Shown here in pieces: positions 8,377-14,573 of a DNA stretch of 14,573 nt. The stretch's first letter is position 1. Each line of letters opens with the position of its first letter. Source of the stretch: Dinochytrium kinnereticum (lineage: Eukaryota > Chytridiomycota > Chytridiomycetes > Chytridiales > Chytridiaceae); the NCBI GenBank assembly GCA_027604005.1, contig JADGJT010000499.1:1-14573 (forward strand), written 5' to 3'. A model generated the notes under the pieces. It saw only the letters and a list, made by a program, of their open reading frames with translations. It was not told the origin of the DNA and searched no databases. The position numbers were made by a program, and so were the translations under genes.

Positions 8377-8382
8377 AATAAA
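8377..8382 (+). terminator. Poly(A) signal of the secreted-peptide gene
   Basis: AATAAA 117 nt past the stop codon at 8258-8260, giving a short 3' UTR. The convergent orphan gene ends just downstream. Confidence 0.6.
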
Positions 8383-8499
8383 GCTTTTGATTATCGTCTT
8401 TCTCGTAAAGTCTTTTGTGCCTTTTTCATGCGGATTGGCGTTTGGTTGGCCTGGACAAAAAACGCGTCGACAGATTACTGACAGGCTGTGCAATATACA

Positions 8500-8505
8500 T
8501 TTATT
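8500..8505 (-). terminator. Poly(A) signal of the 275-aa orphan gene
   Basis: AATAAA on the minus strand, about 32 nt past the TAA at 8537-8539. A second AATAAA overlaps the stop codon region on the plus strand and is probably incidental. The two convergent genes' signals are only about 120 bp apart. Confidence 0.55.
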
Positions 8506-8536
8506 ACTCTCACACATAACACCTCGCGGTGCACGG

Positions 8537-9364
8537 TTAATAAATCTCATGCCAGTCCCACATAACATCCATCGCCCCTCCCCTCAACCCTTCAATTCTC
8601 CTCTCATCTCCAGCCATAGGAACACCTTTTCTTGCCTTTCCCCCCTTCCTGGCCTTGTTCTGAGCCTTCCACTTCTCCCTTTCAGCACGCTTCAAAGCAT
8701 CATGCTCCGTTGCAAACACGTTCCTGTCACGGCCAGTCGGTCGAACATGATAACCCTTGTATTTCTCCCACTCCTCCATGCAGCTATAGATCCCTCCAAT
8801 CTCCTCCTCCGTTAACGACGCCCAAGTCCGGTCAGGCCCGTACCCGAGCTCGCGAAGAAGCTTGGATACGGTGCAAGAATCCGTGTAGGAGTCCACTTCA
8901 CAGACGGGTCGCTTTGGTCCGCCTGAGACGAAGCAGTTCTTCCGCGCTCGACCGCTGACGCTGATGTACGGGGATGAGGGGGGGTCCAATACCTTCATCC
9001 ACTTTGAGTTTACAGCTGATTGGGCTTCAGCCAGCTGAACGGCCAGGCACCTCAACTCCTGACGAGCTCGCATGACGGTTAGGTACATGTATCTGAGGTT
9101 TCGGAGGTTTGTGGAGATGGTTTGGTGACGGTAGGCAATCGATCTCTCTATTCTTGAGATGTAATCCTGGAGCATCCATCTCTGTAGATCGATGATGGCG
9201 CTGGCTGTTTGGCCCTTTCGCATGATCTCCTTGAAGCCCGTCATTGTCATTCCTTCGGGGAGGATGTACTTGTCTGTCAGAGGAGGGGTGGGGTTCGTAG
9301 GTTTGCGACGATGGATGGTCTTGATTGCGCTGACCGCGTCGGGGTGCGTTTCTTCGTGACGCAT
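8537..9364 (-). CDS. Orphan intronless protein, 275 aa, basic and helical
   Basis: A continuous frame from ATG 9364 to TAA 8537, with no introns, unlike most of its neighbours. No family was recognised. The sequence is largely helical and charged. It opens with about 35 polar residues. Residues ~45-120 (DLQRWMLQDYISRIERS onward) look like one or two long helices. A central part with four cysteines follows (NCF, PVCEVD, DSC, YSC). The tail is strongly basic (AEREKWKAQNKARKGGKARK), like a nuclear or nucleic-acid-binding tail. There is no signal peptide or TM segment. The length and absence of low complexity argue for a genuine gene; the overlapping plus-strand frames look like shadows. It is convergent with the secreted-peptide gene. 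Confidence 0.65.
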   Translation of the reverse strand: MRHEETHPDAVSAIKTIHRRKPTNPTPPLTDKYILPEGMTMTGFKEIMRKGQTASAIIDLQRWMLQDYISRIERSIAYRHQTISTNLRNLRYMYLTVMRARQELRCLAVQLAEAQSAVNSKWMKVLDPPSSPYISVSGRARKNCFVSGGPKRPVCEVDSYTDSCTVSKLLRELGYGPDRTWASLTEEEIGGIYSCMEEWEKYKGYHVRPTGRDRNVFATEHDALKRAEREKWKAQNKARKGGKARKGVPMAGDERRIEGLRGGAMDVMWDWHEIY

Positions 9365-9445
9365 TTTGGGGGTTTACTCTGTTGAGGGGAAGTTGATGCA
9401 GTTGTGTTGAGAGTTGCGCGTTCCCCCCCCATTTTATCGTCGTAG

Positions 9446-9497
9446 CTTGGCCTCATTCTGCTGAACTTGGCCTCGTTTTTCGTGGTTACTTCGCCTC
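9446..9497 (-). promoter_or_regulatory. Three spaced CTTSGCCTC motifs upstream of the orphan gene
   Basis: CTTGGCCTC at 9446-9454 and 9466-9474 and CTTCGCCTC at 9489-9497, starting 20 and 23 bp apart (about two helical turns). They lie 82-133 bp upstream of the ATG at 9364, reading GAGGCCAAG on the gene strand. An A/T-rich GATAAAAT at 9431-9438 sits between them and the gene and may be the TATA element. A fourth exact copy occurs at 7406-7414. A repeated transcription-factor site is the likely reading. Confidence 0.5.
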
Positions 9498-10484
9498 AAA
9501 CTACTAGGGATTTTTTGAAACGCCGGATTGATGCACCTTGCCTGCCACGGCTCAGTGACTGAATCCAGCCTGCGCGCATCTCACCCTCCCCACCACACCT
9601 CTGCTGTTCAGCTGCCATCGCCGGCGTTGAGGGAGCATCGCGGAAGAAAGGAATGAAAGGCTTTCTCATTAACGGCAAGTGAGGGAGGTCAGTACCCCAG
9701 AGATGTCTGGCGTAACCTCTGAATGGCGTCGATGTCAGCGTCAACATTGCAGAAGGGCGGCGGTAAGATGATGGAGAAACCACTAGTAGAGGCTGGGTTG
9801 TTGGGGGTTGGCAAACAGTATCAATCGCAGTGAGCCATTGTCACCATCTCAGCAAGCGCTTGATGCAAGGCAACTCCTCAACTTCTTCGTTGATGTTGAA
9901 TTGAAGATTTAACTATCGGCTGTAAAAGCTGAGACGGGACCCGCTTATAGAACCGGCGCCTTACCTTTTTCCCTTCTTTTTTGTTTATCCCATCCAAACA
10001 AAATCAGGCGATAGGTAGGTAGATATGTTCGCTCATCTCTACGAGGAAAAGAAGAAAACCTGATCGATGGGCAACCAGGTATGGACAGAAATGCAATGCT
10101 CACAATGGGTTGCTGAAACAACAGGAACGGTCACTTTGTATTTGAGGCTCCATAAGCAAGCATCGCTGAGGAGACGAGATAGCAAGCAAAGTGCTGGCCT
10201 GGAGATGCCATGTTTCGTTTCGGGGTCGTTTCAGCATAAAAGAGTAATTGGAAAAGGGTCAGATGTGAATGAGCATTGTTAATCCCCCATTCCTCCTGTA
10301 ACCTTTTTTTTAAAAAAAACAGAAACATAATGAAACCGGAGAGTCATCCTATAAAGAAAACAATGTTCGCAACCGAAACATCATGAAGCGCGAAAACAAA
10401 CCAGGAACGGAAAGAAGAAGAAGAAAAAAAACACACTTTAGAAGACCATGTAAGTGACAAAGAAAACCAGACAGAAGAAAACTG
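9498..10484. other. Long spacer, no firm gene
   Basis: A TATA-like CTTATAG at about 9944-9950 could drive either strand. On the minus strand an 83-codon frame (ATG 9747, stop 9496) begins with an arginine-containing MLTLTSTPFRGYARHLWG segment that vaguely resembles a mitochondrial presequence, but its stop lies inside the CTTSGCCTC repeats and nothing else supports it. On the plus strand a 12-codon frame starts at 10026 and a 71-codon frame at 10067; neither is recognised. The A-rich 10300-10440 stretch is the likely 3' UTR of the downstream membrane-protein gene. Confidence 0.5.
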
Positions 10485-11624
10485 CTAAGCTGTCTTCTTC
10501 TTCTTCTTCCCACCCTCGCCACCGGACGAAACCAAAGCCCCAGCCTTTTCAACCTCCTTCTCCCTCGCAGCAGCAGCCAACATAACAGCAGCCCCAACAC
10601 CAATGAACGGAACGCTGACCACATACCAAACAATCACCCCAAGAGCCTCCACCAAAGTCCTCGCCCTCACCGCCACAATCCAAACCCCCATCGTAACAGG
10701 CACCGACAACGTCTCCGCAAACAAGAAAACAACCCCCAATATCTCGTTTGGCATCGTGTCAATGGATTTCAGGGCCAGCCCCTTGAGAACCGTCAAGAGA
10801 GCGTGCCCAGAGGAGATCTTCTCCGCTGAAGCCAGTGATCCCATTGGATCAGGAACAAAGTAGGGAAGGAGAGAGATGAGAAGGGTGATGTGGTTCATGA
10901 TGCACATTCCCGCGAAAAGGTGGTAAACGTTTAACGCGGCCGTTGAGGCATCCTTTCGTCGTTCCACTGCCGTCTTCCCACCCTTCAGCAACAACGACAC
11001 TGGCCATCCCCAGAGCAACGGCGCAAAGGTTGGATAAAGTTGAAAGACCAAAATAAGGTACCGCATCATCCACTCAGGTCCAAAAGACATGGCCATCGAG
11101 ATCCCCGAAAATACTGCGCAAAGCACGGCAACCATCCAAACCTGCCCAGCATTCTCCAGAGGCCTCACAGGCGATTTACTCCAAATCAGGCCCCCCAAAA
11201 CCCACGGCAGTACCCAGAGCAGAGGCAGAGCAAGCGAAACTCCAGCCAACTGCGAAGCAGTCCCAACAAGCGCCCCAACAACCCCCGCGGCGCCTCCCCA
11301 AACCCTTCCACCCTCAACCCCAACCACAACAAGCGCGGAGACAAACATGTCGAGAAGCGGCATCATCGACAATGTCCAGGTCATCTCGTGGGATTTCTTA
11401 GCGCCTGCTTTGGAGTCCGCGAAGAATTGACCGATGGCGCACATGAGCGGGTCCAGAGCCGTGAGGGTGTTGGGGAGGAAGGCTGCGTGGGCCGGGTTGG
11501 GGGTCGTGGTGAGGTTCTCGCAGGGATGGGTGCCTTTCATGGTTGCGAGCACTGGGAGGAGGCGGGAGGTCGTCCATACTGTTATGAGGGCGAGGATGGG
11601 GAGGAGGATGAGGGATTTGAGCAT
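10485..11624 (-). CDS. Multi-pass membrane protein with C-terminal dilysine (KKTA), 379 aa
   Basis: An intronless frame from ATG 11624 to TAG 10485. The protein has a hydrophobic N-terminus (a signal or first TM, about residues 3-20) and roughly eight further hydrophobic spans, ending in a basic tail GGKKKKKTA. The final four residues KKTA fit the KKXX COPI retrieval signal, so residence in the ER membrane is inferred. Recognisable local features are TALDPLMC, an intramembrane QLAGVSLALPL stretch and a PNEILGVVF segment near TM8. The overall pattern faintly recalls the integral membrane proteins found in fungal terpenoid clusters, but no cluster genes are nearby and I do not assign a function. 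Overlapping plus-strand frames are shadows of its strongly biased codons. Confidence 0.75.
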   Translation of the reverse strand: MLKSLILLPILALITVWTTSRLLPVLATMKGTHPCENLTTTPNPAHAAFLPNTLTALDPLMCAIGQFFADSKAGAKKSHEMTWTLSMMPLLDMFVSALVVVGVEGGRVWGGAAGVVGALVGTASQLAGVSLALPLLWVLPWVLGGLIWSKSPVRPLENAGQVWMVAVLCAVFSGISMAMSFGPEWMMRYLILVFQLYPTFAPLLWGWPVSLLLKGGKTAVERRKDASTAALNVYHLFAGMCIMNHITLLISLLPYFVPDPMGSLASAEKISSGHALLTVLKGLALKSIDTMPNEILGVVFLFAETLSVPVTMGVWIVAVRARTLVEALGVIVWYVVSVPFIGVGAAVMLAAAAREKEVEKAGALVSSGGEGGKKKKKTA

Positions 11625-12163
11625 GATGGATGGCGGGTGTTGGATGATTTTTTTGGTTTTTGGTTTTTCCTGTTCGGACTTTTAGTGGTTTGACCTGAGG
11701 TTGGTTTTTGCGGAGGCAAAACGGAGTGAATCAGTGCAAGGGCGGAGGCAAAGAGCAAGCTGGGAACATCGCTGTGGTGCCTTTTCTTTTGGAATGAGTG
11801 ATGAATAAAGTATGTTCTATTATTGCATTTTCCACTACATTCAGGCAACCCCACTCCTTTTGCTTTAACGTGAAACCTCTAAAAAAACCTTTGGGGAGAT
11901 GACTTTCTACGCGTCTTTTATTCAAGATACTTTCTAAAAAAACGAAAAGGGAGCCCTTTCAAAAGAGCCTTACTAAGTAGGTAAATAAACTTCAAAATAA
12001 AGGAACAGAAACTAATGGAAATTATAAGGGGAAACCAAATAAGCTTCAAGCAGAAAACCGAGAAATGGATAAAACCGAAAAACGGTATGATAGAATCAAC
12101 CGAAGCTCGCCGTTTGAGTGCCGTTGAACAAGGAACAACAGCAAAAAATTAACCATTAAACCG
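11625..12163. other. Spacer between membrane-protein and phosphoesterase-like genes
   Basis: Upstream region of the minus-strand membrane-protein gene and 3' region of the phosphoesterase-like gene. It holds copy B of the dispersed repeat at 11783-11827 and a minus-strand AATAAA at 11917-11922, about 240 nt past the 12164 stop. Several small A-rich hairpins occur, such as AAAGGG-AG-CCCTTT near 11946 and ACCG-aaaaa-CGGT near 12076. No TATA box was identified for the membrane-protein gene. Confidence 0.55.
11783..11827 (+). repeat. Dispersed short repeat, copy B
   Basis: Partner of the element at 438-483, in the same orientation. It shares a 19-nt identical core and a downstream AATAAA...TGTTCTAT..TTGCA pattern with a few indels. 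It lies about 160 bp upstream of the membrane-protein start codon, in non-coding DNA. Confidence 0.6.
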
Positions 12164-13819
12164 TTAAAGCATCAACAACCCCAAGACTCCTAATGTGACC
12201 ACACCGAAAGCGGTCACGGAGCTCCTAATGGCACCCGAAACAATAAGGTCACCATCCTTCTTAGTGGTGGCCGACCCGTACGTAGGGTTTGGAACAGTGA
12301 TCGAAGATCCATCCACTAGTGAAGTGGTGGGCAAAGGGACCGTTGAGCTGGATTCCACATCGGTGGAACCCATGGTGGTTTGCGACGAAGAAGAAGACAA
12401 TGCGCTTGAGGTGGTGATATCTGTTGAGGAGCTGACAGTGGATGAAGATTGAGGGTTGGTGGTGGTGGTGGTGGTGGTCGTGGTTGTTGTGGTCGAGGTG
12501 ATGGCCGAGGAGGTAGGGGTGGAGATGACGCCGCATTTGAGAGGAATCACCCTGGCGTTACGCTCGTTCGGGATGTCAAAGTTTCTTTGGATGGTGTAGA
12601 GGGTGTTGTAGTGGTTGTACTCAATGGCATCCTTCATGTTTGAGCCAGAGATGCCCGATCCCAGGAGGATGGTGTAGATTTTGGACCTTTACGAGAAAAA
12701 AAAGAAAGAATGGGTGGGTGGCAAGGTTATGACAAGAAAAACGAGGTGAAGGGAATGAGAGGAGACCGACCCTACAAACGAAAAAAAGAAAAAACAGAAT
12801 CTTAAGGAAACCAACCTCTCAGCGTTCTTCGCCCGATCAAACGTGACCACAAAAAGCGTCCTCTCAAAGGCCTTGCTCGCCAACTTTGGCTCCAAGAACG
12901 CCTTCAACCATTCTGCAGCCTTCCCAACGCCTCCATTCGCCCCGTTGCTGTCCAAGTTGGGCGTGAAGAATCCATAGTTGGGTAACTTGAAGGCCTTAGC
13001 GTCCGCATCCAGTTGGCCGGCCTCAACGACATTGATGCATCGCTTGGGTTTGTTGCCGGGAGAGGTGACGGTTGAGAGGGAGACAAAGGGATTATGACGC
13101 TTCACGTAGAGACCTGAGGATGCACCGGTGAAGCAGTTACCTGGGAAGGATTCCTGATCAGAAAAAAGGGCGAATTATTAGAGGTATGGGGTAGTTAATT
13201 GCAGGAGAGGGATGGTAGTCGGCAAAATTCCGCTGTACGGTAAGAATGAATGAGCTTTCGCTTCTCTTCCTTCAACTTTTACCACTGCACTCAGCAGCTG
13301 TCGATGGTTGGCAGGATAACACTCCTCATTCGTTCAAAAACGCACCCCCTTCACAATGATCAAGGTCCTCTCACCTGGTAAGACTTCCATGTGAGATCAT
13401 TCTGCTCCAGCTTTTCAATCAAAGTTCTCCTATGCGCAATGTACACATCCGAGTCATCCACATCGAAGGTCTGACCAGCCATCATGGCAAAATAGTTTGG
13501 CTGGCTGAACCCAGGAACGACCGTGTTCATGTTGGTCAGGAGATAACCCTTTGAAGGGAGCTCAGTGCCCAGGTAAGGATTGGCCTTGTTGAAGATGCGG
13601 ATCGGGATGAGAGCGTTAGAGCAAAACGGAGGGGCAACCGTCAGGAAAAGTGGTGGGAGTTACCATGGCATCCTCATAGTCTGTGGTGGCCAGGACGATG
13701 GTGAGGACCGTGTCAAAAGGCCGTTGAGCATTGGGACCAGGGCAGTTCTTAGAAGTGGTTGCATGCGATGCCTTTGCCAGCAGCAGGAGCGTCAACGCAA
13801 GGGCGGTGATGGGCAGCAT
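12164..13819 (-). CDS. GPI-anchored phosphoesterase (PF04185)-family protein, probable pseudoenzyme
   Basis: Exons 13819-13664, 13584-13375, 13153-12816 and 12686-12164 join in phase to 408 aa. Order of parts: signal peptide 1-20 (MLPITALALTLLLLAKASHA), a phosphoesterase/acid-phosphatase domain at about 34-285, a Ser/Thr-rich stalk with twelve consecutive threonines (300-311), and a hydrophobic GPI-attachment tail (385-408, SGA as a plausible anchor site). The fold family is clear from FDTVLTIVL, DYEDAM-ANPYLGTELPSKGYLLTN, SQPNYFAMMAG, FPGNCFTGASSG, GQLDADAKAFKLPNYGFFTPN, TLFVVTFD and IYTILLG. But the positions where active fungal members carry metal or catalytic residues are changed: the expected Glu-Asn is A44-T45, the Thr-His before the SQPNY segment is P76-G77, the Gly-His-Asp after TPN is Gly-Ala-Asn, and Asp-Glu is D228-R229. 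It is predicted to be cell-surface. True start ATG 13819; upstream in-frame codons lack ATG. Confidence 0.9.
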
Positions 13820-14088
13820 CTTTCTACGTATCGTTGGTCGTGTAAAAGCAAAGTCTACGGTCTCCACGTATCGTCTTTTCGTTTTTTGAACTTTGGCCAA
13901 AGGCGAGAGACGGCAGCAGTTGAGCGAGCAGCAGCAGGGTGGAGGGGGGGACTGACTGACTTGGCGGCTGTCGCAGTTGACGGACAGTGAGACGTGCGTT
14001 GAGTCGTGAGTGGGGACACCAGCCGCAGTAGATACTGGATGGCTTCAACCGCTGGTGCCTACGCCGGAAACAGAGTGGAATGCCGTGC

Positions 14089-14149
14089 GGTAGCTACCCA
14101 GCGTGCGCAGCGGCCATTGGCCATGGAAGCTGATAAAGAGGTAGCTACC
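14089..14149. promoter_or_regulatory. Paired GGTAGCTACC palindromes flanking GGCCATTGGCC
   Basis: GGTAGCTACC, a perfect 10-bp palindrome, occurs at 14089-14098 and 14140-14149. Between them, nearly at the midpoint, lies the inverted repeat GGCCATTGGCC (14112-14122). The group is 270-330 bp upstream of the phosphoesterase-like start codon. Palindromes of this size suit homodimeric regulators, but no particular factor is implied. Confidence 0.5.
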
Positions 14150-14308
14150 AGATGGCGGTGCAGAGCGCAAGAATATACCGTGTGTCGCACAGCTGAGCCG
14201 AGCAGGCAAATTCAATGCTCCAGCGTCACACAGCTGTCACCCACTGGTGCAGGTGTAACCCGCATCCGAGGATTTGGATCCAATGGAATTGTTTTTCGGT
14301 TGGTTGGT

Positions 14309-14328
14309 GTGTGATAACCTTATCACAC
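14309..14328. repeat. 9-bp inverted repeat with paired GATA-type sites
   Basis: GTGTGATAA-CC-TTATCACAC is a perfect 9-bp inverted repeat with a 2-nt spacer. Each arm contains a TGATAA GATA-factor core, facing each other. It may be a double GATA site. Confidence 0.6.
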
Positions 14329-14396
14329 CTTGGCAACACTTAGCATTCTGTGAATTAATCCCATTGTTCCACCCAGGTTCGCCAAAAGTGGTTGTA

Positions 14397-14435
14397 CAGA
14401 GAACAAAAATCCGTGCAAGGATTTGCTGTTCTCTG
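14397..14435. repeat. Strong hairpin with 15 paired bases
   Basis: CAGAGAACA (14397-14405) pairs with TGTTCTCTG (14427-14435), and AAATCC (14407-14412) pairs with GGATTT (14419-14424). A 1x2 internal loop separates the two stems and gtgcaa forms the terminal loop. Confidence 0.75.
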
Positions 14436-14520
14436 AAGACCTTGTGTTGCAGTAGCTATCCGAATTTATCGGTGAGAAAATCATTTTGAATACACCGATA
14501 TTAGAGAGTTTTCGCAAGCA

Positions 14521-14538
14521 TGAAATTTGGAAATTTCA
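14521..14538. repeat. 8-bp inverted repeat near the window end
   Basis: TGAAATTT-gg-AAATTTCA is a perfect 8-bp inverted repeat with a 2-nt spacer. It is A/T-rich and therefore less significant than the two hairpins to its left. Confidence 0.5.
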
Positions 14539-14573
14539 AGTTCATTTTTGAGGATACTGACCACCCGACCTAA

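Larger units (their letters stand above)
13820..14573. other. Upstream region of the phosphoesterase-like gene, palindrome-rich
   Basis: No gene supported; the frames here start at non-ATG codons or are short. Near the gene are a 9-bp direct repeat ACGTATCGT (13826-13834 and 13866-13874) and a perfect 12-bp palindrome CTTTGGCCAAAG (13891-13902). Further out are the GGTAGCTACC pair and three hairpins described separately. No clear TATA box was found. Base composition becomes more A/T-rich after about 14340. Confidence 0.5.

Noticed and set aside
8387..8958. Plus-strand frames of 142 and 108 codons antisense to the orphan gene.
   Set aside because: They are P/S/L-rich shadows of a longer, compositionally normal minus-strand frame.
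9496..9747. 83-codon minus-strand frame with a presequence-like start.
   Set aside because: The only support is a possible TATA box about 200 bp upstream. Its stop lies within the CTTSGCCTC repeats of the next promoter and no similarity was seen.
9929..10090. Possible TPP riboswitch on the plus strand (CTGAGA...GGACCC...GAACC, and later ACCTGATC...CCAGG).
   Set aside because: The second half lacks the conserved TGGATAATnCCAGCG and AGGG segments, there is no suitable P1 stem, and no thiamine gene lies downstream. The short matches are probably coincidence.
11040..11693. 217-codon plus-strand frame.
   Set aside because: It is antisense to the membrane-protein gene. Its composition (P/N/R/K-rich, then G/E/V-rich) is typical of the reverse strand of a hydrophobic protein.
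12450..12492. GGT/GTC tandem repeat as an independent microsatellite feature.
   Set aside because: It is in frame within the phosphoesterase-like gene and simply encodes the threonine run of its stalk.

Overview
The window looks like nuclear DNA of a fungus, probably an early-diverging zoosporic lineage such as a chytrid (inference). The evidence is short GT...AG introns (72-221 nt) in most genes, TATAAAA core promoters, AATAAA signals, a fungal-type THI5/NMT1 thiamine-pyrimidine gene, a GPI-anchored phosphoesterase-family protein and a two-membrane-segment dCache-HAMP sensor. No rRNA, tRNA, CRISPR, transposase or viral gene was recognised.

Layout, left to right. 1-1122: low-complexity T/C and A tracts and one doubtful small ORF. 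1226-2902 (-): seven-exon THI5-like HMP-phosphate synthase, with a TATA box and a duplicated CCAAT-box module upstream. 3520-4437 (-): three-exon START-domain lipid-binding protein. 4438-5272: intergenic region between divergent genes. 5273-7242 (+): four-exon membrane sensor that stops just after HAMP. 7243-7939: spacer with a perfect 17-bp inverted repeat. 8044-8260 (+): two-exon gene for a 44-residue secreted four-cysteine peptide. 8537-9364 (-): intronless orphan gene of 275 aa with three repeated CTTSGCCTC motifs upstream. 9498-10484: spacer. 10485-11624 (-): intronless multi-pass membrane protein with a C-terminal dilysine signal. 12164-13819 (-): four-exon secreted, GPI-anchored member of the phosphoesterase/acid phosphatase family that seems to have lost its catalytic residues. 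13820-14573: its upstream region and the window end, rich in palindromes and hairpins.

The genes do not form an obvious pathway or cluster. They look like independent housekeeping (thiamine, lipid transfer), sensing and cell-surface or secreted functions. The points most worth following up are the apparent pseudo-phosphatase on the cell surface, the output-less sensor, the tiny secreted cysteine peptide, and several unexplained repeat or palindrome modules. Exon boundaries were worked out by hand from splice consensus, phase bookkeeping and family similarity recalled from memory; no search or RNA evidence was available.
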